Positions 8,573 through 17,417 of a stretch of 64,000 bases of DNA are shown here, piece after piece; position 1 is the first letter of the stretch; each line of letters begins with the position of its first letter. The DNA is from Chryseosolibacter sp964438975. Its GTDB lineage: Bacteria > Bacteroidota > Bacteroidia > Cytophagales > Cyclobacteriaceae. The notes under the pieces are model-generated. The model made no database searches, was not told the DNA's origin, and was given only the letters and a program-made list of their open reading frames with translations. The position numbers and the translations under genes were made by a program. Location: the NCBI GenBank assembly GCA_964438975.1, contig CAYTMU010000002.1:1-64000 (forward strand), written 5' to 3'.

Positions 8573-11500
8573 TTTGGTTGGTGTTTGTTTTTCAATTGGT
8601 TGTTATTTGGTTTTAGAATGGTTGAGCGGAGATTGCCGGCCATGTCGATCAGCTTTCGCAGGGTTAGTCCGTATAGCGCCAGGTAGAGCACGCAGCACAT
8701 CACCCAGAGAACGATAACATTGAAGCTGAGGGTGCCAACTGTTATGCCGATCATATTCTTCTCTGCGGCGAAAAGTGGTGCCCGATAATCGAGTATATGG
8801 GTAGGATTTGAACGCTGGAAAATAGGATCGATAAGTTGGATCAGCTTTCCTTCATGTTCCGTCATTCGTTCAATGGTGTTCACGTTGCGCACGAGGTCCG
8901 ACAGGCTTTGATTGAAATGCCTGTCCTTATGCCAGTTCACATCCCATCCATGCGATTGATAGTATTGCATTTTCTTATCCAGTAGCGCTACGTGTTGATT
9001 GTAGTGCTGCTGGTTGATGCTCTTGAACTCCTGTAGTAGTGAGATGGTATCCTTTTCACTTAATTCCGGGCCGAGTTCCTGTTGGATGGTGTGGCGAAGG
9101 ATATGCCTGTCTGCCGTGATCTTTGCTCGTGCTATTGGATCGTCGACATCGACATCCCCGGTGCCAAATCTTGCTCGTTCGAGAAGATTTTCGGCCAGGT
9201 GTGCCGCTTTGAAGTCAGCGATCGATTTCTCCTTTTCATACTCAAAGAATGGTTTTTGAAACCAATTTTCCTTGAACGAATGAACGGCGAGGGCTTCATA
9301 TGCCCATCGGGAGGCCATCATATCCGCTACCATCGGTGTTTTTCCCTTGGTGCTGATTATGTCGTTAAGCTTGTCAAAACTAAACAGCGTGCCACTCAGG
9401 ATCATTTGTGGTATCAACAACAGCGGGATAATGACATACACGGTAACGGCGGAGTTGAATGCCGATGAAATGTTCAACCCCAGCACGTTTGCAAAGCAGG
9501 AGGTACTGAAAAGCACCAACCAGTAGGCGAAGGTCATTCCCTGTATTTCCAGAATAAAATGTCCTACCAGTACGAATAGCAACGTTTGGATTGCTGAGAG
9601 CGTAAAGAGTATGGACAACTTGGAGAGCAGGTAGCTGTTCCAGCTGAGATTCAGGAATGCTTCCCGCTTCAGTATTTTACGGTCGCGGATGATTTCTTCA
9701 GCGCTGACGGTCAGTCCCATGAACAAAGCCACGATGATGCTCATCAGGATAAAGGCGGGGATATTGTCATTGTATCGATACAAGTACTCGGAACCGTCGG
9801 GGGAGTTTTTGTAGCGTATCACTGTGGCAAGTATCGCTGCGAGGACGGGTGCTTCGAGCAGGTTAATTAGCAGGTATTGTCTGTTACTAAGCTTTGCGAG
9901 AAAATCCCGTGTTGCGAAGATCATTGCCTGCATCAGTCGTGATGGAATACGAAGCGAGTGATCGGGCTGTTCTCTGACCGGCTCAACCTGCGCCGGTTCG
10001 AATGAATTCAGATACATGTCGTGCCATTGCGGTGCTGTGACCTTTCGTTTTGCTGTTGCCTGTCCGTATTCATCTACAACCTTAGCCTCGACGATGTTGA
10101 ATATTTGTTCAGGGTTTACATTCCCGCATACTTCACATTGTCCTCGGTTGCTGTCAACCTGGTGTGTCGCCTTCTTAAAATATGTAATGGCCTCGACCGG
10201 GCTCCCGTTGTACACCGGATATCCGCCAGTGTCCATGATGATCATTTTGTCGAACATCTTGTATATATCAGAGGACGGTTGATGGATAACGACGAAGATC
10301 AGCTTACCCTTTAACGAGAGCTCCTTTAACAGGTCTATGACATTTTCTGAATCGCGTGACGATAGTCCGGACGTTGGTTCGTCGAGAAATAGGATCGCTG
10401 GCTCCCGGATGAGTTCGAGCGCTATGTTCAGCCTTTTTCGCTGACCGCCGCTAATGATTTTGTCCAGGGCATTTCCAACCTTGAGATCCTTCCGCTGATC
10501 CAGTCCCAGGTTCTTCAGAACTTCCATCACGCGCGTGTGAAGTTGCTCTTCCGGGAGATCAGCAAAGCAGAGGCGCGCGTTGAAGTACAGGTTTTGATAA
10601 ACAGTAAGCTCCTCCATGAGCAGATCGTCTTGCGCCACGTAACCAATGACTCCCTGAATTTTACTTTTGTCGGAGTGCAAATCGAATCCATTGATCAGGA
10701 TCTTTCCTTTTCCCGGGTGTTCGAGACCCGCCAGGACATTTAGAAGCGTTGTTTTCCCGGCACCACTTGCTCCCATAATACCGATGAGTTTCCCCGGCCC
10801 TTCTGATATTTCTACATTGCGAAGCCCCTTCGCTCCGTTCGGGAAGATATACTCCTCGATGTTCGCGTGGAACGAGAGTTTGATCGACTGAAGATCTTTG
10901 TTGAAGTAAGCCACGAGATCGCTGTAATAGACCGCTTCCCCGGAGTTGGTTTTCAAACTACTTCCGTGTGAGAACAGGTAGATGCGATTTGGTTGCATGA
11001 TGAATCCATTGAGCGTATTGGACTCTCTCCCGACATACTTGACGAAGTAGGTGGAAACGCTTCTGATCGCCAGGAAGATCAATCGCCCTTCGCTTGATTG
11101 GCAAGGGTCTGAGGGATGCAGGGTATCGATGATCCGGAGGTTCGGAAGTTCTTCCGATCCGTCGGATCTCACGAACATTTCGATCAACCGATAATCATTT
11201 GGGTCAATGTTGAATACTGTCGCAACAGTCGTAGTGATCTCTATCGCCTGTGACGACACAGTTGCTTCTGATGTCACCATTTCCAAAAGCCTGATCAATG
11301 TGATGACTTTCTGCTTCTGGGTGAGGGTCTTATTGATCTTCCGGCAAATTCCCAGCGTTCTCACAGAGTCTTTTACCGATGTCAAACGGTTATTGTCATC
11401 AGTTAGCTGCTGATGATAACCCGAGACTTCATCAAAATAGTCGACATACTCCCGGATTGAATCCTGGTCGAGTTCCTGCTGGAAGAAGCGGATCACATAC

Positions 11501-11586
11501 TCTCTTTCTTGCGCTGTCACCCCATCATCCTGTTTGGAGATAATGGCAAATAGCTGTGTCAGTGCTTTCAGTATTTCCTCACTCAT
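8569..11586 (-). CDS. TerB-like domain / ABCG-type ABC transporter fusion
   Basis: A 1005-residue half-transporter with ATPase before membrane domain, the ABCG order. Residues 1-130 look like a TerB-type helical domain, with LFAIISKQDDGVTAQEREYV near the start. Residues 160-235 form a small beta domain of unclear type, perhaps FHA-like. The ATPase shows Walker A MGASGAGKTT (271-280), the signature ISGGQRKRLN, Walker B ILFLDEPTSGL and a following HQPS switch. A CEVC motif lies near residue 500. Several membrane helices follow from about 580, with a large extracytoplasmic insert of roughly 200 residues before the last one. The substrate is unknown. It lies 39 bases after the SiaC-like gene, so it may be an output of the signalling module. 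Confidence 0.85.
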   Translation of the reverse strand: MSEEILKALTQLFAIISKQDDGVTAQEREYVIRFFQQELDQDSIREYVDYFDEVSGYHQQLTDDNNRLTSVKDSVRTLGICRKINKTLTQKQKVITLIRLLEMVTSEATVSSQAIEITTTVATVFNIDPNDYRLIEMFVRSDGSEELPNLRIIDTLHPSDPCQSSEGRLIFLAIRSVSTYFVKYVGRESNTLNGFIMQPNRIYLFSHGSSLKTNSGEAVYYSDLVAYFNKDLQSIKLSFHANIEEYIFPNGAKGLRNVEISEGPGKLIGIMGASGAGKTTLLNVLAGLEHPGKGKILINGFDLHSDKSKIQGVIGYVAQDDLLMEELTVYQNLYFNARLCFADLPEEQLHTRVMEVLKNLGLDQRKDLKVGNALDKIISGGQRKRLNIALELIREPAILFLDEPTSGLSSRDSENVIDLLKELSLKGKLIFVVIHQPSSDIYKMFDKMIIMDTGGYPVYNGSPVEAITYFKKATHQVDSNRGQCEVCGNVNPEQIFNIVEAKVVDEYGQATAKRKVTAPQWHDMYLNSFEPAQVEPVREQPDHSLRIPSRLMQAMIFATRDFLAKLSNRQYLLINLLEAPVLAAILATVIRYKNSPDGSEYLYRYNDNIPAFILMSIIVALFMGLTVSAEEIIRDRKILKREAFLNLSWNSYLLSKLSILFTLSAIQTLLFVLVGHFILEIQGMTFAYWLVLFSTSCFANVLGLNISSAFNSAVTVYVIIPLLLIPQMILSGTLFSFDKLNDIISTKGKTPMVADMMASRWAYEALAVHSFKENWFQKPFFEYEKEKSIADFKAAHLAENLLERARFGTGDVDVDDPIARAKITADRHILRHTIQQELGPELSEKDTISLLQEFKSINQQHYNQHVALLDKKMQYYQSHGWDVNWHKDRHFNQSLSDLVRNVNTIERMTEHEGKLIQLIDPIFQRSNPTHILDYRAPLFAAEKNMIGITVGTLSFNVIVLWVMCCVLYLALYGLTLRKLIDMAGNLRSTILKPNNNQLKNKHQPK

Positions 11587-11625
11587 ATCGTCGATTGATT
11601 ATTTTGATGGCGGGAAGTTTCGGAC

Positions 11626-11988
11626 TTAGTGTGTCTTGTATTCGAAGGGAATTTCCACCAGTTCGGAGAACTCTTTCCCAGCTTCTTCCATGTCTTCATC
11701 GTCTTCGGGGTAGCACCAGTGGATGGTCGTACCATCGATATCTTCAAGCGCCGACAGTAAGTCCAGGATGAGTTTGGATGATGACGTGTTGAAGTACTCG
11801 AGTTTGAAGAAAAAATCTGTCGCAGCATTAGCTTGCTGTGCATACCGGCTGACCCAATCCAGCACGGGACGGTAGAATTCAGCGGAATCTTCGGGTAGTG
11901 AGCGTCCGGATATTTCGAAGATGCCATTCTGCTTATCGAGAATGATCTTCGGCGTGTCTGCGGCTCCTTCTAAAATCAGTATTTCCAT
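11626..11988 (-). CDS. SiaC-family regulatory phosphoprotein (DUF1987)
   Basis: A 120-residue protein of the DUF1987/SiaC family. In Pseudomonas SiaC is phosphorylated by SiaB and dephosphorylated by SiaA, and only one form activates the diguanylate cyclase SiaD. The acceptor there is Thr68. In this protein the segment FKLEYFNTSSSKL also places a Thr exactly at residue 68. Other family features are the start MEILILEGAADTPKI and the acidic C-terminal part with WCYPEDDEDM. It lies 20 bases after the SiaB-like gene. No SiaD is present in the window, so the downstream target must differ or lie elsewhere; the ABC fusion gene follows directly. Confidence 0.88.
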   Translation of the reverse strand: MEILILEGAADTPKIILDKQNGIFEISGRSLPEDSAEFYRPVLDWVSRYAQQANAATDFFFKLEYFNTSSSKLILDLLSALEDIDGTTIHWCYPEDDEDMEEAGKEFSELVEIPFEYKTH

Positions 11989-12008
11989 GATATTGATAGT
12001 TTACTTGT

Positions 12009-12584
12009 TTACAGAACTGTTTCTTTTACGCGTGCTATGTTTACTTTCAGGCAGAAGAATGAATACTCGTCATCCACAGGTACGAATGCCCATTCAAGTT
12101 TTTCCCCGGACTTTCTGGCCATGTCTACGAACCCGAGTCCCGCTCCGCCCTTATCAGACAGCGTGGTGTTTTTGATGATCTCCTTGTAGAGTTCCTTCAA
12201 TCCATCCTTGTTGAGGCTGTTCACGCGTTCCAGTGCTGCCTTCAGGTTGGTGAGATTCTCGTTCTTCACGCGGTTTCCGGACATAATTGAGTACTTGCTG
12301 TGAGCGTGTCCGATCAGGAATATGGCTGCGTGCGGTGATACTTCGCCTTCCCGTTCCCGGGTCTCGTCACTGTGCTTGACGATGTTCTGCAGCGCCTCAA
12401 CCATGACGTTGAAGATCTTTTTCTTGATTGTAGACTCCTCGCCGGAGGACTCCAGGTTCCGTTCCGCCATGGTAAGGATTGATTTTGTTGTTTCCTGTGT
12501 GAAGTCCCCTTCGTAAATCAGGATCACTTTGTGTTCCACCATGCGTTGGTGCAGGTCATAGATAAATTCCATGTTTCCGTTCAT
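12009..12584 (-). CDS. SiaB-family protein kinase
   Basis: A 191-residue protein with a GHKL-type ATP-binding fold, as in SiaB and anti-sigma kinases. The N box is in NVMVEALQNIVKH (Glu63, Asn67) and the glycine-rich lid in DKGGAGLGFVDMARKSG (about 145-160). The family phosphorylates the partner SiaC on a Thr. It is encoded between the SpoIIE phosphatase and the SiaC-like protein, the same phosphatase-kinase-substrate order as siaA-siaB-siaC. Spacing is 36 bases to the upstream gene and 20 to the downstream one. Confidence 0.87.
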   Translation of the reverse strand: MNGNMEFIYDLHQRMVEHKVILIYEGDFTQETTKSILTMAERNLESSGEESTIKKKIFNVMVEALQNIVKHSDETREREGEVSPHAAIFLIGHAHSKYSIMSGNRVKNENLTNLKAALERVNSLNKDGLKELYKEIIKNTTLSDKGGAGLGFVDMARKSGEKLEWAFVPVDDEYSFFCLKVNIARVKETVL

Positions 12585-12620
12585 TTGTTTGTGTTGAGAT
12601 ATGGTTTGCTTTGTGATTTT

Positions 12621-15257
12621 TCAGAAGTTGATTCCGATCAGGAGGACGTCATCGGTTTGTTTCAGATCACCCCTCCATGACACCCACGCTTCGTTCAGGG
12701 AGTTCTCCAACTCAGTAGCGGGTCGTCCATGCAGCTGTCCGATGAGTTCGCGTGTGCGTTTGGAGCCGAACTTTCGTCCTTCAGGTCCGCCGAACTGATC
12801 AGGATACCCGTCCGAGCTGAAGTAGATGCCATCTCCTTTACTCATCCGGAGTTTCGTAGTTGTGAAGTTTGTTTGGTTCTTGTACTTGCCTCCACCCACC
12901 GCGAATCGGTCACCTTTGATTTCCGTCAACTCGCCGTTGACAACTGCGTAGAGCGGTCGGTGAGCTCCGGCGTATTCGACAGTTTGAGATCGGGTGTTTA
13001 TCCGACACAGGGCGATATCCATTCCATCTTTGGTAGCAGCGTCGGCATTGTCTTGGCGGAGGGTGCTGGTTACACCTTCGTCGAGCAGGTCGAGAATGGT
13101 TCCAGGATCGGTAACATGCCTGCTACGCACGATATCGTTGAGAAGGAAGTATCCGATCAGCGACAACAGCGCGCCTGGCACACCATGTCCGGTGCAGTCT
13201 ACTGCTGCAATGAAGATTTCGTCCTTGCGCTGGACAAACCAAGGGAAGTCGCCGCTGACCACGTCTCTCGGCTTATAGAGAATAAAGGAGTCGGGTAGCG
13301 CCTCCGATATCGCGCCGGAATCCGGCATTATCGCGTTTTGGATTCGACGAGCATAGTTGATCGAATCGTTGATGTTCTTGTTCTTATGCTGAATATCCAG
13401 TTCAATAATTTTGCGTTCGGTGACATCATGAGAGACGACGAGGACGGATTCAAGCGACTGCTGCTCGTCGTACTCCGGTATTGCGCTGACCTGCATGACG
13501 CGGTCGCCGAGTATCGATGGGAACGGCATCTCTGCGGAAATGGCACTTCTGCTTTGTCGCACCTCTTCGGTGATCTTGAGCCAGCGCTCTACCACTGTTT
13601 CGTCTAGCTGGATTTCATTGGCGTTTTTGTGCAGGAATGCCTTGGGTTCTCGGCCTGTGTACGTCTTGATTATCGGATTGATGTAACTGATAATTCCGTT
13701 TTCTACCCGCGTGATCAGGTCTGTCGAATTCTCAGACAGTGCTTGCATTTTGCTTCGCATGCGCTGTTCCTGTTCCGCGCGTCGGTGTTGTGTGATGTCA
13801 CGTGAGTTCAGAATGTACCCGTGGATAGCAGGATTGGACATCACGTTCGTGCCGGTTGCTTCAAGCCAGATATACTCCCCGTTCTTTGTTCGGTATTCGA
13901 ACTGGGCCGTAGCTTTCAATTCGGGATGCTCTTTCAGCTGTTGGAACAGATTGCGATAGGCATCTTGGGCATCAGGATGTACGTAGATCAGGTCACGGGT
14001 GCCCTGCATCTCTCCCGGGGTGTAGCCTAGGATAGGCAACACGGAAGGAGAGATATAGCGGATGGTGCCATCCTCTTCGTAAATAGTTATCACTTCTGAC
14101 GCATTTTCCAGGAGAAGTTGCATTCTGTTTTGAGTGCGGTTCACTTCCTCGACCTGCTCTTCGAGTTTGATATTGGACCGCGTCAGTTCTTCCTGCGAAG
14201 CTTGCATTTCTTCCGCATTCTGTCGCAAGATCTCCTGCTGCTCCTTGAGATCGTTGCTCATGCTTTGCGACTCAGCCAGTAGTGTCCTTGTTCGCTCGTT
14301 GACCGTGATATTGAAAATGGTTCGCGCCAGCATTACGCTGAGTTCCCGCACGAGGTTGACCTGTAGCGCGGTGAATCGGGAGAAGCCGGCGAACTCCAGC
14401 GCGCCGTACACCTCATCGTCGGCGATCAACGGGACGATGAGAATACAGCCAGGCTTTTGGTCACCGAGAATTCCGGAGGTGATCGTCACGTAGTGATCCG
14501 GTACTTCTGTGCGAAGAATGACATCCTTTTCTGCGACGGCCTGTCCGACAAGACCTTCACCTTTGACAAATGTCTTTTGGGAATATTTCTTTCGATTGTA
14601 TGCGAAGGAGGCGAATAGCTCTATTTTTTCGTCCTTGGTAACATAGAACGCTCCCTGAATAGCATTGATTTTTTCGTTCGTAAATCGAATGATATCGTCG
14701 CCCAGGCCTGCCAGTGTATCGTGAGCACGAAGGATGTTGCCCGCTTCTGTGAGTCCCGTAACGATCCAGGTCTGTTCGCGCTCCTTGCGGTCATTGGCGA
14801 GAAGGTTGTCGCGCATATTCATCAACGCGATACCAAGTGAGTCGTTTTCACTCGCAGGTTGGAAGGTTGTGTCGAATTTCCCTTCGCCGACCTCCTGGGC
14901 GAATAGGGCATTTCTCTTCAGCATCTCCACGAGGTCGTCGACACGGTGTTGGATTTGACCGAATTCGTCGGAGAACCTCTCGTTCGATCGTTCCGGTAAT
15001 TCACCCCGGGATACCATCCGAAGAATAAAATGAAGCGAATCGAGTGGACGGGTGAGATACCCCGCAAAGATCAGAGATGTCAGCAGCGCGAAGACGCAGA
15101 GTACAGAGGCTGTCCACAGGAACAGGTTCGGACTTTCAACAGTAGCGGACAGCGAATTGTGTTGTTGGAGGTAATGTGTTGCCGCAACGGCGGTCAGGAC
15201 CGTGCCGAGAACGAACAGTGTGAGCTTCAGGCTGATCTTTATATTCTTGAATGTCAT
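12621..15257 (-). CDS. Membrane sensor with HAMP, GAF, two PAS and SpoIIE-type PP2C phosphatase (SiaA-like)
   Basis: An 878-residue membrane-bound Ser/Thr phosphatase. From the ATG at 15257 it has two membrane helices (about 10-28 and 45-68), a HAMP region, a GAF domain (about 165-320), a Glu/Gln-rich coiled coil (about 325-380), two PAS domains and a C-terminal SpoIIE/PP2C domain. Phosphatase motifs are VSGDF, AAVDCTGHGVPGALLS, TKDGMDIALC, FSSDGYPDQFGG and QTDDVLLIGI, with the metal-binding Asp residues in place. A GTG at 15290 would overlap the previous gene; the ATG leaves 11 bases. By analogy with SiaA it should dephosphorylate the SiaC-like protein. Unlike SiaA it has cytoplasmic GAF and PAS sensors, so it may respond to small ligands. 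Confidence 0.9.
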   Translation of the reverse strand: MTFKNIKISLKLTLFVLGTVLTAVAATHYLQQHNSLSATVESPNLFLWTASVLCVFALLTSLIFAGYLTRPLDSLHFILRMVSRGELPERSNERFSDEFGQIQHRVDDLVEMLKRNALFAQEVGEGKFDTTFQPASENDSLGIALMNMRDNLLANDRKEREQTWIVTGLTEAGNILRAHDTLAGLGDDIIRFTNEKINAIQGAFYVTKDEKIELFASFAYNRKKYSQKTFVKGEGLVGQAVAEKDVILRTEVPDHYVTITSGILGDQKPGCILIVPLIADDEVYGALEFAGFSRFTALQVNLVRELSVMLARTIFNITVNERTRTLLAESQSMSNDLKEQQEILRQNAEEMQASQEELTRSNIKLEEQVEEVNRTQNRMQLLLENASEVITIYEEDGTIRYISPSVLPILGYTPGEMQGTRDLIYVHPDAQDAYRNLFQQLKEHPELKATAQFEYRTKNGEYIWLEATGTNVMSNPAIHGYILNSRDITQHRRAEQEQRMRSKMQALSENSTDLITRVENGIISYINPIIKTYTGREPKAFLHKNANEIQLDETVVERWLKITEEVRQSRSAISAEMPFPSILGDRVMQVSAIPEYDEQQSLESVLVVSHDVTERKIIELDIQHKNKNINDSINYARRIQNAIMPDSGAISEALPDSFILYKPRDVVSGDFPWFVQRKDEIFIAAVDCTGHGVPGALLSLIGYFLLNDIVRSRHVTDPGTILDLLDEGVTSTLRQDNADAATKDGMDIALCRINTRSQTVEYAGAHRPLYAVVNGELTEIKGDRFAVGGGKYKNQTNFTTTKLRMSKGDGIYFSSDGYPDQFGGPEGRKFGSKRTRELIGQLHGRPATELENSLNEAWVSWRGDLKQTDDVLLIGINF

Positions 15258-15268
15258 GGTATCGTCGG

Positions 15269-15985
15269 TTACAATCCTGCCTTTGCCCACGCTTTTCCAA
15301 TGTTTTCCAACTGGAGAATGGTTGCTTGTGTGAGTGGTTTGAAGAGGGCTAGTTCGAGCACTCCCTTTGTTTCATGGTCCGCTACCAGCGGAATAATTGC
15401 CAGGAATGTTGGAGAGGCGGATCCAAGTCCGGAATGAACTGTTATGTACCGCTCAGGGAGATTGTCGATGTACAGACTTTGTCCCGCTGATGCCACGCGG
15501 CCGACAAGACCTTCGCCAAGGTGACATGCATATCTTTTAACATCGTCGTTGGAAAGAGCGTACCCTTCACTCACTTCCAGGTTGTTTTCGCTTGCTATGT
15601 ACAACGCAGCCTGCCCCGCTTCCAGCTGACGCGCGAGTTCATTGATGACTCGGCGAGATCGGTTTGACTCCTGTTCCAGGATCTGCATAAGAGGTTCCGG
15701 TTCCAGCTGTTCATTTGTCGCTACCACGGACTCTTCTTCCTGTTGGGCGACCTTTTTTCTTTCCAGGTAAACGACAGCCTGCTTGATGGACTTCGCTGTA
15801 AGGTGTATGGAGATAAGTCCCAGCAGGAACGTGAGCCCTACAGTCATGCCGACCTGGGGGATTGTGATCTTCCCCGGATCGCCATAGTACTCGAACAGGG
15901 CTCCGGTCGAGATGACGATGCCAGCTACAAACAGGGCAGTCGATACTAGTGGAAATTCGAGCTTGAGAAGGGTTGTGAGTTTCAT
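15269..15985 (-). CDS. Membrane-anchored GAF-domain protein
   Basis: A 238-residue protein with two N-terminal membrane helices (about 10-35 and 40-65), a short linker and a single GAF domain to the end. The GAF contains GEGLVGRV and NLPERYITVHSGLG, closely matching the GAF domains of the flanking phosphatase and sensor. There is no output domain, so it may act as a ligand-binding partner or competitor. Its ATG shares four bases with the cheB stop (ATGA, 15985-15982). A GTG at 16000 is less likely. Confidence 0.8.
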   Translation of the reverse strand: MKLTTLLKLEFPLVSTALFVAGIVISTGALFEYYGDPGKITIPQVGMTVGLTFLLGLISIHLTAKSIKQAVVYLERKKVAQQEEESVVATNEQLEPEPLMQILEQESNRSRRVINELARQLEAGQAALYIASENNLEVSEGYALSNDDVKRYACHLGEGLVGRVASAGQSLYIDNLPERYITVHSGLGSASPTFLAIIPLVADHETKGVLELALFKPLTQATILQLENIGKAWAKAGL

Positions 15986-16590
15986 TTCGTTTTGTGACAC
16001 AGTTCGTTGATGAGTTCAATGATTTGATCGACCGTTAGTATGTTGTCAATCTTCGTAAGAGATAGTGCTGCCCGCGGCATTGTATCCATCATGCACTCTG
16101 TGGGCTCCTGAACAATGGTGAGTCCGCCCCTGTCTTTGATGGACTTCATCCCCATCCCTCCATCTCGATTCGCTCCGGATAGCAGGATGCCAATTAGTCG
16201 GTTTCGATACGCATACGCAGCGCTACTCAACGTGATGTCGATCGAGGGACGCGAACTGTTCACCATCTCTTCTGTAGAGAGCGCGAAGTAGTTTCCGAGC
16301 TCGACTGACATATGGTAATTTGCCGGTGCGAGATATACAGTGCCTTTTCTGATCGACTCCTTGTCATCAGGCTCCACTATCCGGAGACGACTTTTCATCG
16401 ATACGACCTCCAGGAATCCATGCCGTACGTGTTTCAGCCGGTGCATAGCGACAATTATTGGCAGGGGGAATTCCTCGGGGATATTTGAAAGGATCTTGAT
16501 GATCCCTTGAAAACTCCCGGCGGAACCTCCAATAGCGATTGCCTTATAATCAGATTTGAGATTGTACTTGCTCACCGTTACTTTATTCAC
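15982..16590 (-). CDS. CheB-type protein-glutamate methylesterase without receiver domain
   Basis: Stand-alone CheB catalytic domain of about 200 residues. Catalytic residues are visible: Ser in IGGSAGS, His in AMHRLKH and Asp in SGANRDGGMG. It lacks the N-terminal receiver domain of chemotaxis CheB, so it is not switched by CheA in the usual way. Two GTG starts are possible: 16590, overlapping the cheR stop by 8 bases, or 16575; both exclude a spurious longer frame. It should remove methyl groups added by the adjacent CheR. The protein substrate is not a standard methyl-accepting protein, as none with an MCP signalling domain is encoded here. Confidence 0.88.
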   Translation of the reverse strand: MNKVTVSKYNLKSDYKAIAIGGSAGSFQGIIKILSNIPEEFPLPIIVAMHRLKHVRHGFLEVVSMKSRLRIVEPDDKESIRKGTVYLAPANYHMSVELGNYFALSTEEMVNSSRPSIDITLSSAAYAYRNRLIGILLSGANRDGGMGMKSIKDRGGLTIVQEPTECMMDTMPRAALSLTKIDNILTVDQIIELINELCHKTK

Positions 16591-17407
16591 GTATTTTCTT
16601 AAATACTTTCTCTTCGTGGTTGACAGTAATGAACCGGTTAGCGTAGTCGCACCAGATGACTGATTCTTTGTTCCCGATGCACAGGTACCCATAGGTGAAT
16701 AGGCTGCTGTGTAGCTTTTTCAGCACTTCATTTTGAAGTTTTTGATTGAAGTAGATCATGACGTTTCGGCATAGAACGAGGTCGAACTTGTTGAATACGT
16801 CGCCGGTTACCAGATCGTATTTTCTGAATGAGACATTTCGAAGAAGTCGAGGATCAAATACGGCCTTGCCGTTTTGTTCGGTATAGTAGTCTTTTAGGTG
16901 GCTGCGTCCTTCAAACCGGATATAGTTCTTTTCGTTCAACTCCATATTCTTGATGGGGTAGGCGGCCGCTTTAGCTTTTTCAAGTATTACGGTGTCGATA
17001 TCGGTTGCTGTGATGCTGATGTCATGATAAATTCCCATTTCGTGCAACAGGATGGCCATTGAGAGCACTTCTTCTCCTGACGAACATCCGGCGTGGAGGA
17101 TTCTGAACTGTTGATTGTTGAGACGGATCGAAGGGATTACCTCCTGGCGCAGCAATCGCCAGAATCCCGGGTCGCGGAAAAGCTCGGTTGTGTTGACTGT
17201 TATCTCATCGAGGAAGGATGTCACAAATTCGGGCTGTTCGTTTATTTTTCGAATCAGCGTTTCGGCTGTCAAATTATACAGTTGAAATATTCTGAGCAGT
17301 CGTCGTTTGAAAGATGACATCGCGTAGTCACGGAAGTCGTATCCGTATTTTTCATGCATCGCGGATGTGATCTTTTTCAAGTCGGCTATATCAATATCGA
17401 GTATCAC
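16583..17407 (-). CDS. CheR-type protein-glutamate methyltransferase
   Basis: A 274-residue CheR. It has the N-terminal helical domain and the SAM-binding domain with NTTELFRDPGFW, ILHAGCSSGEEVLS (SAM site) and FDLVLCRNVMIYF. CheR methylates glutamates in coiled-coil signalling helices using SAM. It overlaps or abuts the cheB gene and lies 10 bases after the kinase-like gene. No pentapeptide tether or MCP is seen in the neighbours. The likely substrates are the Glu/Gln-rich coiled coils of the GAF/PAS proteins in this operon (inference). Confidence 0.9.
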   Translation of the reverse strand: MILDIDIADLKKITSAMHEKYGYDFRDYAMSSFKRRLLRIFQLYNLTAETLIRKINEQPEFVTSFLDEITVNTTELFRDPGFWRLLRQEVIPSIRLNNQQFRILHAGCSSGEEVLSMAILLHEMGIYHDISITATDIDTVILEKAKAAAYPIKNMELNEKNYIRFEGRSHLKDYYTEQNGKAVFDPRLLRNVSFRKYDLVTGDVFNKFDLVLCRNVMIYFNQKLQNEVLKKLHSSLFTYGYLCIGNKESVIWCDYANRFITVNHEEKVFKKIRE

Positions 17408-17417
17408 GGTCGTGCCA

